DNA of 64,000 nt from Mobiluncus massiliensis (GTDB taxonomy: Bacteria > Actinomycetota > Actinomycetes > Actinomycetales > Actinomycetaceae), in assembly GCF_949769255.1 (NCBI RefSeq), contig NZ_OX458329.1, positions 930,001-994,000 of the forward strand, read 5' to 3'. Both the position numbers and the translations under genes were made by a program. The notes beneath the pieces are model-generated. The model saw only the letters and a program-made list of their open reading frames with translations. It had not been told where the DNA came from and did not search any database. Below are positions 49,063 through 58,132 of the stretch, in pieces. How positions within the stretch are numbered: position 1 is the stretch's first letter; the number at the start of each line of letters is the position of its first letter.

Positions 49063-49066
49063 ACAT

Positions 49067-50311
49067 TTACCTACTTTGCGCCGATAGCAAGCACAAACTC
49101 TCTACGTGGCTGGTGTAGGGGAACAGGTCGAAGGCTCGCCAGGTCTTAACCCGGTAACCCAGCTGGCGCATGGTTTCCAGGTCTCTGGCACAGCTAACCG
49201 GGTCGCAGGAAAACAGCGCCACCACATCCGGATTCTGCTGACAAATCGCTCGTGCCACTGCTTTACCCAACCCCGAGCGCGGCGGATCAGCCACCACCAA
49301 GGTGCCGGCACTGACCATCTCACCCAGCGGCAAGTCATGCAACAACTGCGGCGAAACGTTGCCGCGCCGCACCTCAACCTGCTCGAAACCGGCCTTCGCC
49401 AAATTATAGGCAGCCGATTTCGTCGCCGGACCGTCGCCCTCCACCGTAGTTAAACGCCCTTTTGCACCCACGGCCTGAGCCAGGAACAGCGAAAACAACC
49501 CCGAACCGGAATACAGCTCCCACACGTCAAACCCCTCGACCCCACCGATGGCATCCAGGAGTGCCGCCACGAGGGTTGCGGGCGCTCGCCGGTCAGTCTG
49601 CCAAAACGACCCGGCAAAAATCCGGTACGTAAAAGTCCTATCCCCGACGCTGACCGTTTCTCGCACCCGCGACGTTGTCGGCTCGCCGTCCACGCTGAAA
49701 GTCTGGCCATCAACGAACAGCACCGGCGCGGAACTTGACGGGGCAATGACCCGCAGACGGGTTCCCGGCGCAAATTCCCAATGCCGCCGGAACAAATCCA
49801 AGTCGACCAATTCGGGTACCATCAGCGGAAAAGAACGCACCGTATGGACATTGTGGGCCGCAGCTTCATACATCCCCAGTCCCCCGCCCTCGCTGACCGT
49901 AAAGCTCACGCGGGTGCGCCCAGGCTCAGGTCCCAACGATTCCACTTCCCAACCGGGATGAGCCTGGTCCAGCTGTTCCAGCAGTTCCGGGCTACCATTT
50001 CGCCGGATAGCGTCACGCACCACGTCACGCTTCCAGCGCAACTGGGCTGGATAAGCAACGTGTCCCAGTTCTACCCCGCCCAGGTCTTTTGCCTCTCCCT
50101 CGGGCCAGATGTGTGCGACCCGGTCCGCGCTGGCGGTTTTCACCTGCACGACTCGCCCATAGGCGACTTTGGAACGCTCCGAGGTGACCTCGACCTCGAC
50201 AGTTTCGCCCGGCAGTCCTCCCCGCACCATAATGACTTTTCCTGATGCCAGACGGCCCACGCAATATCCGCCGTGAGCCGGCCCGCCCAGTTCGATTAGT
50301 TCAGTTTGCAT
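49067..50311 (-). CDS. TRAM-domain SAM-dependent RNA (uracil-5-)methyltransferase-like protein
   Basis: 414 residues. A TRAM RNA-binding domain opens the protein (about 1-60, ELIELGGPAHGGYCVGRLASGKVIMVRGG). The methyltransferase half has the SAM loop VWELYSGSGLFSLFLAQ, the motif VADPPRSGLGKAVA, and the catalytic-cysteine motif FSCDPVSCARDLE. This is the TrmA/RlmD family. The target (23S rRNA or tRNA uridine) is not determined. The order with the APC permease and two TrkA genes matches mycobacteria (Rv2689c to Rv2692). The permease stop lies 10 bases before its start. Confidence 0.9.
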   Translation of the reverse strand: MQTELIELGGPAHGGYCVGRLASGKVIMVRGGLPGETVEVEVTSERSKVAYGRVVQVKTASADRVAHIWPEGEAKDLGGVELGHVAYPAQLRWKRDVVRDAIRRNGSPELLEQLDQAHPGWEVESLGPEPGRTRVSFTVSEGGGLGMYEAAAHNVHTVRSFPLMVPELVDLDLFRRHWEFAPGTRLRVIAPSSSAPVLFVDGQTFSVDGEPTTSRVRETVSVGDRTFTYRIFAGSFWQTDRRAPATLVAALLDAIGGVEGFDVWELYSGSGLFSLFLAQAVGAKGRLTTVEGDGPATKSAAYNLAKAGFEQVEVRRGNVSPQLLHDLPLGEMVSAGTLVVADPPRSGLGKAVARAICQQNPDVVALFSCDPVSCARDLETMRQLGYRVKTWRAFDLFPYTSHVESLCLLSAQSR

Positions 50312-50321
50312 AGAAATCCCT

Positions 50322-52157
50322 TCAAGCCGTCAAGGTGACCCAGGTAATCGTCACTCGTTCTAGGCGTGCCAAGTGGCGGGCATAAGTACGTTCAGCCGCG
50401 TTGTGCAGCCATCCCAGAGCCCTGCATTTCGGGACGTACCGCGGCAAATAGACCGAGATAGAGGTCAGAGGATCCATATCGAGTTTGGCGTTGAGGTATT
50501 TTTGAACCGACCCCAGGTGATTGCCGCCCTCGTCAGGAATCAGGGTCAGCGCAGCGGTGATTCCCAACTCCTGCCACTGGCGGCGGACCTCAGTTTCGTC
50601 CTCATCTGGTTCAAGCACGTGCACGACCTCGACATTAGGGTGGTGCGCGGCCCACGCGTAACGAATAGTTTTTAGGGCAGAGGCGTCAAAACGCGGCACC
50701 AGCACGAGGGCGAGAGTATGTTTCACCGGGGTTTCGGCGTGTTCGAGCTGCGACATTTTGTTTTGCACCCTCCGGTAATAGAAGTTGAGACAATAAATCA
50801 GCAATCCCAGTCCGGCCCAGACGGCCAGCACATAAAGTTCAAAAATGGAATTGAATGCCACCGAAACCACAATCAGGATAATCAGACTGATAATGACGCT
50901 GATGATGGCGATGCGGTAGTACCGCTTGGATTGGCGACGTTGCACATACGTTGCCCCTCTGTTGAATCGGGAACGCCACATGCGCATCCGGGCGACTTGG
51001 CCCAAGAAGCTGGAGATGGCCACGAAAGTCACCCAGGTCAGCGCTGCCACCCCCATACGGCTGTGTACTGTCAGCGCCACCGCGAACGTAACGACCATGA
51101 ACGTCAAAATCGAAGCCGAACGCCCTCGGCGCATCCAAGACACGGGAACCTGATGGACCGCCAAGTCGTGACCGCTCAAATCCGTTAACAAAGTGGAGAC
51201 ACTGGAGACATAGATATAGGCGCTGATGAGGCATCCCACCGCGAACAGAGACATGATCGGGACGACCAGCCACCCGTTCTTGTCCAGCAAAACCCTCAGC
51301 AATAAAGCCAAGTTGCCGGGCCCTTGAATGACCGTATCCAGGCGGGTCCAATGGAATCCGGCGACCGTAAACGACAGATAGACCGTAGCGGCAAACATGG
51401 CGGCGGCGGAACCACCCAGAACTCTGAACATGAGACCAGAAAGCGGCTGACGGCTTTCGTTGCGGAACAGTGTCACCGCCGGGGTCACCGGAACCAGCAG
51501 TAGCGCCGCTACGGCAGCAGCTTTCCAACCGGACTGCAGGTTAGCATCGGCGACCGCGTTCTTGGCTTTCGTAGTGGAACTAAGCAGCTCCAACAAACCG
51601 GGCTTGGCTCCGTTACGCAGGTAGTGCCAAAAACCGTAGGCCAACAACAAGAAACCCACTACGAATATCACCAGGGTCAGCCACGGAATCGCCCTGCGGA
51701 TAGGTTCGGGGAAAAACAGCGCCAGCAGCAGCAAGACGAAACCGGCAATGAGAATCCACACGCGATACTTTTCGGGCAAATCCGCGGAAACCACGATAAA
51801 GGTGGTAGCGGTAGAGACCAGGGCTGCTACGGCGACGACCATCGCCAGCAGCGAGGCCGCGGCGGTGAGAGCTCCGAGGAAAGACCCCAAGTAGGCTTGC
51901 ACCAGGGCAGCCGTGGAATCTAAACGGTGGGTTTGCCCCAGGGAATACCCGTGGGCCAGCGTTGTTATCAACCCGGCTATCAGGACAAACGCCACAATCC
52001 ACAGGGCCACCGCGGAAAAAATCGGTCCCGAATACGCAATCAGAGACGGAAAAACCGAGGCCGCAATGAGGGCTGGAAACCAAAATTTTGGTGCGAAGAA
52101 AGCCAGCTGGGTAAAGGTCTCCAGCCAACCCTCCTTCGGAGTCAGATTCTTCAGCAC
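50322..52157 (-). CDS. APC-superfamily amino acid permease
   Basis: 611 residues. Twelve or so transmembrane helices occupy residues about 20-450 (for example FPALIAASVFPSLIAYSGPIFSAVALWIVAFVLIAG), and a hydrophilic C-terminal domain of about 140 residues follows (TLALVLVPRFDASALKTIRYAWAAHHPNVEVVHV), which has the look of a universal-stress-protein fold. The same permease sits between the TRAM methyltransferase and trkA genes in mycobacteria. The substrate is unknown, although the pairing with K+ uptake regulators suggests a cation or amino acid role. The start is GTG 52157. The gene is divergent from trkA across 98 bp. Confidence 0.85.
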   Translation of the reverse strand: MLKNLTPKEGWLETFTQLAFFAPKFWFPALIAASVFPSLIAYSGPIFSAVALWIVAFVLIAGLITTLAHGYSLGQTHRLDSTAALVQAYLGSFLGALTAAASLLAMVVAVAALVSTATTFIVVSADLPEKYRVWILIAGFVLLLLALFFPEPIRRAIPWLTLVIFVVGFLLLAYGFWHYLRNGAKPGLLELLSSTTKAKNAVADANLQSGWKAAAVAALLLVPVTPAVTLFRNESRQPLSGLMFRVLGGSAAAMFAATVYLSFTVAGFHWTRLDTVIQGPGNLALLLRVLLDKNGWLVVPIMSLFAVGCLISAYIYVSSVSTLLTDLSGHDLAVHQVPVSWMRRGRSASILTFMVVTFAVALTVHSRMGVAALTWVTFVAISSFLGQVARMRMWRSRFNRGATYVQRRQSKRYYRIAIISVIISLIILIVVSVAFNSIFELYVLAVWAGLGLLIYCLNFYYRRVQNKMSQLEHAETPVKHTLALVLVPRFDASALKTIRYAWAAHHPNVEVVHVLEPDEDETEVRRQWQELGITAALTLIPDEGGNHLGSVQKYLNAKLDMDPLTSISVYLPRYVPKCRALGWLHNAAERTYARHLARLERVTITWVTLTA

Positions 52158-52255
52158 GTCTCAACTTTAGCCGCTCGGATTCAAACCGGAAAGAATTTCC
52201 CTACCCAACCCGTGAAATGTAGCCGAATTTGTGCCTTTCACGTTATGTTTTAAGA

Positions 52256-52915
52256 GTGCATTTTGTAATCATGGGCTGTGGCCGCGTCGGAACCACGCTG
52301 GCGAAAGCGATTGAGGACCGGGGACACACCCTGGCAATTATCGACAACAACACGGATTCTTTCCGCCGACTTTACAAGAATTTTCAAGGACAAAAGCTGA
52401 CTGGTGAAGGGTACGACCGCAATACACAATTGCAGGCCGGTATCGAAGATGCCTACGCTTTTGCGGCGGTGGCTGATGATGACAATGCTAATATCCTGGC
52501 GGCACGCGTGGCCCGCGAGATTTATCACGTAAAGAAGGTGGTGGCGCGCATCTCCGATCCGCGGCGCGCCGAGGTTTATGAACGGTTGGGTATCCCCACC
52601 GTCGGCTCTGTGGATCGCACCGCCGCATTATTGCTGGCACGGGTGTTACCGCTACCCCCAGATGTCGTGTTTACCGAGGATACCGGGCACTTGAGCCTGT
52701 GCCGTGTTCCCGTGGGACCCAGCTGGGTCGGTCAGGAAGTTTCTGCTTTAGAGACTGAACTGGAGATTCGGGCCGCTTATGTGCTGCGTTTTTCTAAAGT
52801 TTTGATGGTTGAGGCCTCGACTGTGTTACAGGAAAACGACGAGTTGTTCTATTTTGTTTCCGAGTCTCAACGCGAAGCGGTGGCCTCCCGTTTAGCCCGG
52901 AATTTCAAGGAGTAA
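52256..52915 (+). CDS. trkA: TrkA-family potassium uptake regulator (first of two)
   Basis: 219 residues. The Rossmann NAD-binding loop is at the start (VHFVIMGCGRVGTTLAKAIEDRGHTLAIID), followed by the RCK_N core (VADDDNANILAARVAREIYHVKKVVARISDP) and a TrkA_C domain (LSLCRVPVGPSWVGQEVSALE). It gates TrkH/TrkG-type K+ channels on nucleotide binding. The start is GTG 52256. TATGTT sits six bases before it, so the message may be leaderless. The second TrkA starts two bases past the stop, with AAGGAG upstream. No TrkH gene is in the window. The pair corresponds to CeoB/CeoC of mycobacteria. Confidence 0.93.
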   Translation: MHFVIMGCGRVGTTLAKAIEDRGHTLAIIDNNTDSFRRLYKNFQGQKLTGEGYDRNTQLQAGIEDAYAFAAVADDDNANILAARVAREIYHVKKVVARISDPRRAEVYERLGIPTVGSVDRTAALLLARVLPLPPDVVFTEDTGHLSLCRVPVGPSWVGQEVSALETELEIRAAYVLRFSKVLMVEASTVLQENDELFYFVSESQREAVASRLARNFKE

Positions 52916-52917
52916 AG

Positions 52918-53727
52918 ATGCTGATTGTTATTGCCGGGGCGGGCTCAATCGGCCGCTCCATCGCCAGGGAACTGCTAGCCAGGGGACATGAGGTCACAAT
53001 CGCCGACTCGAGCCCCGAGGCGATGAAAGTTTCCTCTGTGCCGGAAGCAAACTGGATTCTGGGAGACTTATCCACTCCCGAAACGATGGAGCAAGCGGGC
53101 GGGGCGCAAGCTGATGTGGTCGTCGCAACTACCGGAAATGACCAGGCTAATCTGGTTATTGCGCTGCTGGCCAAGACTCAGTTCGGGGTGCCCCGCGTGG
53201 TCGGACGGATTAATAATCCCAAGAACGAGTGGATGTTCAATGAGTCTTGGGGCGTGGACGTGCCGATTTCTACCCCCCGGATGATGACTGCCCTGGTCGA
53301 GGAGGCTCTGAGCGTAGGTACCTTGGTGCCGATTTTCCGGTTCTTTAACTCCCACAACGGATTGTTCTCGATAGTCCTCTCCGCTGATTCCCCGGTTTTG
53401 GGTCGGCCCGCGGGCGAACTGGAGTGGCCGATAGGGGTTTTGTTGACCGCGGTTATTCAAGACGGGAAAGCGTTGGCTCCCCACGAGGTCGCGAGCTTAC
53501 ACGCTTCGGATCAGTTGCTGTTCCTGTTCCCCGAGCAAAATGAAGATACCGTTGAACAGGTCGGAAAAATATTGACGGCCGCGGATACCACGGATTCAGC
53601 TAGCACTGTCGGAGGTGTCGGCATTACCGGTGTCGGGGGTGTCGATGTCGGGAAGGCCGGAGTCGAGGAACTTCCCGTGGGTGCGGCGCAGCAGGAGCCA
53701 GCTGAGGTAGAGCGCCAAAGCGAATAG
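52918..53727 (+). CDS. trkA: TrkA-family potassium uptake regulator (second of two)
   Basis: 269 residues. The N-terminus MLIVIAGAGSIGRSIARELLARGHEVTIAD is the NAD-binding core and TTGNDQANLVIALLAKTQFGV, then VGRINNPKNEWMFNESWGVD, belong to the RCK_N domain; a TrkA_C domain ends near residue 220. The last about 50 residues are a low-complexity tail of Gly, Val and Thr. The tail overlaps the 3' end of the DUF3159 gene on the other strand by 132 bases, which may explain its odd composition. It would assemble with the first TrkA into one ring. Confidence 0.9.
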   Translation: MLIVIAGAGSIGRSIARELLARGHEVTIADSSPEAMKVSSVPEANWILGDLSTPETMEQAGGAQADVVVATTGNDQANLVIALLAKTQFGVPRVVGRINNPKNEWMFNESWGVDVPISTPRMMTALVEEALSVGTLVPIFRFFNSHNGLFSIVLSADSPVLGRPAGELEWPIGVLLTAVIQDGKALAPHEVASLHASDQLLFLFPEQNEDTVEQVGKILTAADTTDSASTVGGVGITGVGGVDVGKAGVEELPVGAAQQEPAEVERQSE

Positions 53728-54357
53728 CGGCAAGCCCAACAAAATTTGGAAAGTTCCCAGCCAAGGTACGTTTCCAAGCAGGTAGAGAGGCGTTTTTACA
53801 GCCAGACGAAGCAGGAAAACGCCCAGCCAGATGACGGTCACAGCGTAGTATGCTTGCTTATCCGCTTTCAGTCTCGAATCTGTCCGCCAACTCAAACCTT
53901 GGGAACGAAACCACCCGACCAGCAGACCGATAACGGGAAAACGCACCAAAATCGACACCAAAATCACGCTGGCATAAACCGCGTTAATTATCAGGCTCAT
54001 CAAAAAGTAGTTCTCACCTTTTCCGCTGAACATAGCCCAGAGCACACCAATGATGACGACCCAGAATCCCGCAAACGCCTGCATAATCGAGGAATGCCCA
54101 ATGAGCCGCGCGATAATCAAGCCCACGGCAAAACCTAGGGAAACCGCCCCGGCCTTCATGACGTCCCAGCCAGCCACGAACGCCACCACGAAAACCAGCG
54201 TCGGCCCGATGGACTCGACTATGCCGCGCCACCCTCCTACCGCTTGGCGCAGGGAGAATTCTTCGGCGTCCAGTCTGCCCCCCATGTTACGACCCAGGGC
54301 ATCCTTGAATTCGTTGAGTCCGGCTGTAACGGCTTCCTGGTCTTTTTCCTCGCTCAT
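53596..54357 (-). CDS. DUF3159 integral membrane protein
   Basis: About 253 residues with five or six transmembrane helices (for example PTLVFVVAFVAGWDVMKAGAVSLGF and FWVVIIGVLWAMFSG), typical of DUF3159. ATG 54357 overlaps the stop of the OB-fold gene by four bases, so the longer frame running back to 54519 is not needed. Its last 44 codons lie over the 3' end of trkA on the other strand. No function is known, but this gene next to trkA and an OB-fold gene recurs across actinobacteria. Confidence 0.8.
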   Translation of the reverse strand: MSEEKDQEAVTAGLNEFKDALGRNMGGRLDAEEFSLRQAVGGWRGIVESIGPTLVFVVAFVAGWDVMKAGAVSLGFAVGLIIARLIGHSSIMQAFAGFWVVIIGVLWAMFSGKGENYFLMSLIINAVYASVILVSILVRFPVIGLLVGWFRSQGLSWRTDSRLKADKQAYYAVTVIWLGVFLLRLAVKTPLYLLGNVPWLGTFQILLGLPLFALALYLSWLLLRRTHGKFLDSGLPDIDTPDTGNADTSDSAS

Positions 54358-54605
54358 TTGTCCCCCAAGATGTGATAATCCGGGTTTATCAGTTCCACCC
54401 CGTCCTCGCCCTGCAGCGGGATTCCACACACTTGCAGGCGGCGTCCCAAGGTTACTCCGGGAACTTCCATACGTCCCAACCAGCGCACGTTGATGAACCC
54501 TCCTGCGGTCTCCAGGCAAATCCGGAAAGACGGCACGTCAGAAGGAGACAGAAAAGACCTGGAAAGCACGGTGCCGACCCGGGTTATCTGTTGACGCGGT
54601 GACAT
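54354..54605 (-). CDS. OB-fold nucleic-acid-binding domain protein
   Basis: 83 residues forming one small beta-rich domain (QQITRVGTVLSRSFLSPSDVPSF, then WLGRMEVPGVTLGRRLQVCGIP), like an anti-codon-binding-type OB fold. In mycobacteria the gene at this place (Rv2694c) is of the same kind. The function is unknown. The ATG is 27 bases past the DUF3710 stop, and the stop overlaps DUF3159 by four bases. Confidence 0.7.
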   Translation of the reverse strand: MSPRQQITRVGTVLSRSFLSPSDVPSFRICLETAGGFINVRWLGRMEVPGVTLGRRLQVCGIPLQGEDGVELINPDYHILGDK

Positions 54606-54632
54606 GGTGAACTCGCTTTGTTTGCGCTGCGG

Positions 54633-55340
54633 CTAGGCCTGCTGATCGCGCAGAGCCGCCAGCTGACGCGCCAAGTCGTCGGGCAAAACCACGGGAATGA
54701 CCGAGCGGGGGCTCATAGGCCGGGAACCACGCACCACCACGACCTGACGGACAGCCTGTTCCAGGGCTTGTAAATCCGGGTCATCGGCTTGCACCATGCC
54801 GTTAAAGACCAGGCGCACAAACCAGTTCGGGCCGTCCACTCCGCAATAGCGAACCTGCACGCGCCCCCGGTTGCCTTGGGCGTCTTGCGCCGCTAACTGC
54901 ACGAACAGTTCCGTGCCGAAACTGCCCTCGCGTTCGTCACAAGTGTTGCCCGCCGCGGTGGTTTCTCCGCGTACCTGCGCACGCAGCTCGGGCCACAAGC
55001 GTTTCGACTTAGGTGCGGCTACCGCCAGCAGCTCTACCGCCGCCTTACCAATCTGCATGGTCAGAGAGCCAAAAGTTTTTTCGTCCAGGGGGGATTCGGG
55101 ATGAACCGCCAACCCAGGAATCTGGGGCAGCAAGAACACTCCAAAGTCCGCATACTGGGAGGTGTCCTGATCACCAAGTTGTTTGACGTCCAGGGGTCCT
55201 GCGGGTTGCTCTTTTGTCCCCGGAACGTCAGACGCGGTCGACACCGAGGCGGATGTATCCGTTTTATTCTCGCTGGCGGAATCGTCCTCGAGCTCACTGG
55301 GGGATTCATCCGTCTTACGTTTCTTAGAGAACAGTCCCAT
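54633..55340 (-). CDS. DUF3710 domain-containing protein
   Basis: About 235 residues. An N-terminal 75 residues rich in Ser, Asp and Thr precede the DUF3710 core (YADFGVFLLPQIPGL, then LFVQLAAQDAQGNRGRVQVRYCGVDGPNWFVRLVFNGMV). The start is ATG 55340, whose A is the last base of the upstream TGA (TGATG), so it is translated right after DUF4193. The longer frame from 55433 has no start signal and lies over the upstream gene. The function is unknown; in mycobacteria a dUTPase gene and others separate these two, and they are absent here. Confidence 0.8.
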   Translation of the reverse strand: MGLFSKKRKTDESPSELEDDSASENKTDTSASVSTASDVPGTKEQPAGPLDVKQLGDQDTSQYADFGVFLLPQIPGLAVHPESPLDEKTFGSLTMQIGKAAVELLAVAAPKSKRLWPELRAQVRGETTAAGNTCDEREGSFGTELFVQLAAQDAQGNRGRVQVRYCGVDGPNWFVRLVFNGMVQADDPDLQALEQAVRQVVVVRGSRPMSPRSVIPVVLPDDLARQLAALRDQQA

Positions 55341-55645
55341 CAGGCTACACCCGCACAATCCATGCACACCGGCTGGCCGTTTTCTTCCCCGGCCAGCTGG
55401 GACGCATGATGCACAATGAAGCATTGCGAACACACGAATTCATCGTCTTGCTTGGGAACTACGCGAACTGAGAGTTCTTCGTTGGAAAGGTCCGCGCCAG
55501 GCAACTCGAAGGAATCCGCAGCTTCATTTTCGTCCTCATCAACGGAAGCATCTTCGGAATTTTTTCGCTGAGTTTTTAACTCCTCGAGAGATTCCTCCGG
55601 GTTTTCCTCGTCTCGCTTGCGCGGGGCATCGTAATCGGTAGCCAT
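55340..55645 (-). CDS. DUF4193 zinc-ribbon-like small protein
   Basis: 101 residues. The first 60 are highly charged (EENPEESLEELKTQRKNSED), and the end has two CxxC pairs (CSQC and CMDC), a zinc-ribbon signature. The start ATG has AGGGAG about four bases upstream. It is a conserved actinobacterial family of unknown role, thought to act near transcription or ribosomes. It is the first gene of a four-gene leftward cluster: DUF4193, DUF3710, OB-fold, DUF3159. Confidence 0.82.
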   Translation of the reverse strand: MATDYDAPRKRDEENPEESLEELKTQRKNSEDASVDEDENEAADSFELPGADLSNEELSVRVVPKQDDEFVCSQCFIVHHASQLAGEENGQPVCMDCAGVA

Positions 55646-55784
55646 TGCACTCCCTTAAAATAATAGTTTTGGTGCGTCGCGATATTAGCACTACTTTAAG
55701 GAAATTGCGACCTCTCGGCAACGCTACGGCGGGTTGACGTGAAAACTGCCTATGATTTTGGCAATGTTTAGTTTAGGAGGAAAT

Positions 55785-56870
55785 ATGCGCAGTCTTTCTT
55801 TGCTTGGAATTCATACTGACGGCGAACACCTTGTCTTGGTTGACACAGACGGTGAGCGCTTTCTTTTACCCCTAGACGAAGAGTTGCGCTCCATTGTGCG
55901 CCAACAGCGCCGGAAAGTGGTGGCGGCCCTGTCTGCCTCTGACACTCAGGACTTGCGTCCCAAAGACATCCAAACCTTGATTCGCGGCGGCGCCACCGCC
56001 CAAGAAGTCGCCACTAGCGCCGGTCTGGACTTGGATCAGGTCAAACGCTACGAAGCTCCGGTTATGGCGGAACGGATTTATGCCGCCCGTCAGGCTCAAG
56101 AAACTCGTGTAGCTCCGGACAAAGATGCTCCGGCCTTAGGTGAACTGGTGATAGACCGCCTGGCCACCCGCGGGGTCAGCCCATCTTCACTAATTTGGGA
56201 TGCGACTCGGCAGCCCGGCGAAAATTGGCTGGTCCACCTGGAGTTTGTCCAGGATGCCAAAGCACTGGAGGCGAACTGGGATTTTGACCATGAAAACCGC
56301 ACGTTGACGGCGTTGGATGAACAGGCGCGCTGGCTGACAGAGACAGCCACCCCGGCCGGTTCGGACGCTCTGTTGAGCCGGGGACATTTTCATTTCGGTT
56401 CCACCCCAGAGGCCGAGGCCTCCCCCACCACGGCTACGAAAACCGTCCCGGCACAGTCTGCGGAAACCAGCGCTACCGAAGCCTTGCTCGATGAGCTCAA
56501 TGCCGCCCGGGGAACCCGTCTTTCCGTAGTGACCGGCGATGAAGAGGACGATGTTTCCGCGATGGAGGCCGCTATTGCCTCCGGGTTTGCCCCCGATGCT
56601 GAGGCCACGCCGCCAGCCGCCCCCGCCTCGGACGTCGCTTCGTCCCAGCCCGATGCAGACGTTCTATCCCTCGATGCCGCGAAGCGCCAGTCCTCCAAAT
56701 CTGCTCAGCCACCCGCGCAGCACACAGAAACCGGCGTCCTGCCGGGGATGGAAGATTTGCAGCCGAATCCGGCTTCAGCCCCCGCCGACAGCGGTAAACA
56801 CACCGCGCGTCGGGGACGTGCCGCCATGCCCTCTTGGGACGAAATTTTATTCGGCTCTAAAGCCGACTGA
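55785..56870 (+). CDS. sepH: Septation protein SepH (DUF3071)
   Basis: About 361 residues. The N-terminal DUF3071 domain contains LVDTDGERFLLPLDEELRSIVRQQRRK and the helix-turn-helix-like LIRGGATAQEVATSAGLDLDQVKRYEAPVMAERIYAARQA at about residues 58-97. The rest is an acidic, Pro- and Ala-rich linker ending in the basic tail HTARRGRAAMPSWDEILFG, a motif seen in SepH. In Streptomyces and Mycobacterium, SepH binds FtsZ and promotes its assembly. The start is ATG 55785, with AGGAGG four bases upstream. It is next to a phosphodiesterase-like gene and to parC, the usual order. Confidence 0.88.
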   Translation: MRSLSLLGIHTDGEHLVLVDTDGERFLLPLDEELRSIVRQQRRKVVAALSASDTQDLRPKDIQTLIRGGATAQEVATSAGLDLDQVKRYEAPVMAERIYAARQAQETRVAPDKDAPALGELVIDRLATRGVSPSSLIWDATRQPGENWLVHLEFVQDAKALEANWDFDHENRTLTALDEQARWLTETATPAGSDALLSRGHFHFGSTPEAEASPTTATKTVPAQSAETSATEALLDELNAARGTRLSVVTGDEEDDVSAMEAAIASGFAPDAEATPPAAPASDVASSQPDADVLSLDAAKRQSSKSAQPPAQHTETGVLPGMEDLQPNPASAPADSGKHTARRGRAAMPSWDEILFGSKAD

Positions 56871-56879
56871 GATAGACTC

Positions 56880-58067
56880 TCAGCTGCAATAACGCAGCAT
56901 CGGGACGCGCATTTCCGCTTCGCTCAAGCCACCGTGCAGGCCTTTCATCTGGAATACCTGACTTTTGAAAAAGCGTGAATCCAAGGTCTGACCCGTCCCC
57001 GCAGCGAATACCACCACGTCTCCCAACAGTTCCGCCCGGCGCACCGTGGTGCCGTTATAGGAGGCAAATAACGTCTCAGTTTCGCCGCGATTTAAGACTT
57101 TGGCTGGCCCCAACAGCGTCTGCAGACTAACTTGCAGCGCCGCGGCGGCTCCCGGTTTGGCGTGGAGGTGCAAGGCGCGTCCCTCTCCGCTGGCGTCCGC
57201 AATGAATTCTGCCGCCGCAGTGTTCGCCAAATCCACGGTGACCTCTGGGGACGTGTTTAACATGCCGTGGTCCGCGGTAACGATTACCCTCACGCCAGGA
57301 GCCAGACTGTCCAGCATGATTCCAATGGCGCGATCAGCCTTTTCCAGGTTTTTCACCCATTTATCCGACCCCACCCCGTAACCATGTCCGGCATGATCGA
57401 CTTCTGCCATATAGAAATATGTCAGTCCTCCCTGCTTGGACACGGTTGCGGCGTCACGGGCTCGCGCATCCAAGTTTTCCGAAGCCACATACGTGGCGCC
57501 CCGCAGGGCAGCTCGTGTCAGTCCACCACCGATAAATTTTTTCGGCCCCAACGCAAAAGCCGGAATTTTCGCCGCGTTCAGGCGTTCAAACCAAGTCGGT
57601 TCGGTTTGGAATTCCTCCACCCTTCCCGGGTACTCCTCGAAAGTAATCAAGCTAAATTTCGCCCGTGCTACCGGGTCTATCAGCTGATAGGACAACATAT
57701 TGTGACGTCCGGGGGCCAGCCCGGTCAGGGTGGAAGTAATAGCGGCTGCGGTAGTGGAGGGGCACACGCTGCGGCCGGTCGGAGGCTGCCCTGAGGCGGC
57801 GGCGTTTTTCACCAAAGCGCGTAAGTTCGGCGCGTGTCCCAAATATTCGTTCAGGTTCCACCACCCCAGTCCGTCAATCAACACGAGGACGATGGGAGCA
57901 CCAGCGGGGTTGCCAGCCGCATCAGGTTCCACAGGCAGTCCCCGGGGCAAGGGAGACCAGCCGGCAGCCGCGAACTCGCTTTCCAGTAGGGCATCGAGGC
58001 GTAAATCAGGATCGTTCGCAGCCATGATTTCGGTGTGAAATTCCGTCTCACTCACCCTTCCATTCAA
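56880..58067 (-). CDS. Alkaline phosphatase superfamily (type I phosphodiesterase/nucleotide pyrophosphatase)
   Basis: About 395 residues. [12 protein letters not shown] carries the first metal ligand, [11 protein letters not shown] the nucleophile threonine, [15 protein letters not shown] two more ligands and VTADHGMLN the last, which is the dinuclear zinc set of the superfamily. No signal peptide is seen, so it is probably cytoplasmic. The substrate is not predictable. The start is unsettled: TTG 58067, GTG 58055 and ATG 58025 are in frame, and the ATG matches the conserved part best. It is convergent with sepH and divergent from parC. Confidence 0.82.
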   Translation of the reverse strand: MNGRVSETEFHTEIMAANDPDLRLDALLESEFAAAGWSPLPRGLPVEPDAAGNPAGAPIVLVLIDGLGWWNLNEYLGHAPNLRALVKNAAASGQPPTGRSVCPSTTAAAITSTLTGLAPGRHNMLSYQLIDPVARAKFSLITFEEYPGRVEEFQTEPTWFERLNAAKIPAFALGPKKFIGGGLTRAALRGATYVASENLDARARDAATVSKQGGLTYFYMAEVDHAGHGYGVGSDKWVKNLEKADRAIGIMLDSLAPGVRVIVTADHGMLNTSPEVTVDLANTAAAEFIADASGEGRALHLHAKPGAAAALQVSLQTLLGPAKVLNRGETETLFASYNGTTVRRAELLGDVVVFAAGTGQTLDSRFFKSQVFQMKGLHGGLSEAEMRVPMLRYCS

Positions 58068-58132
58068 TCATTTCCGGCCTCGCCGGTGTGGCAAGCGGCG
58101 CAAGAGCGGGAAACTTCGTAAGAATTGATGTC

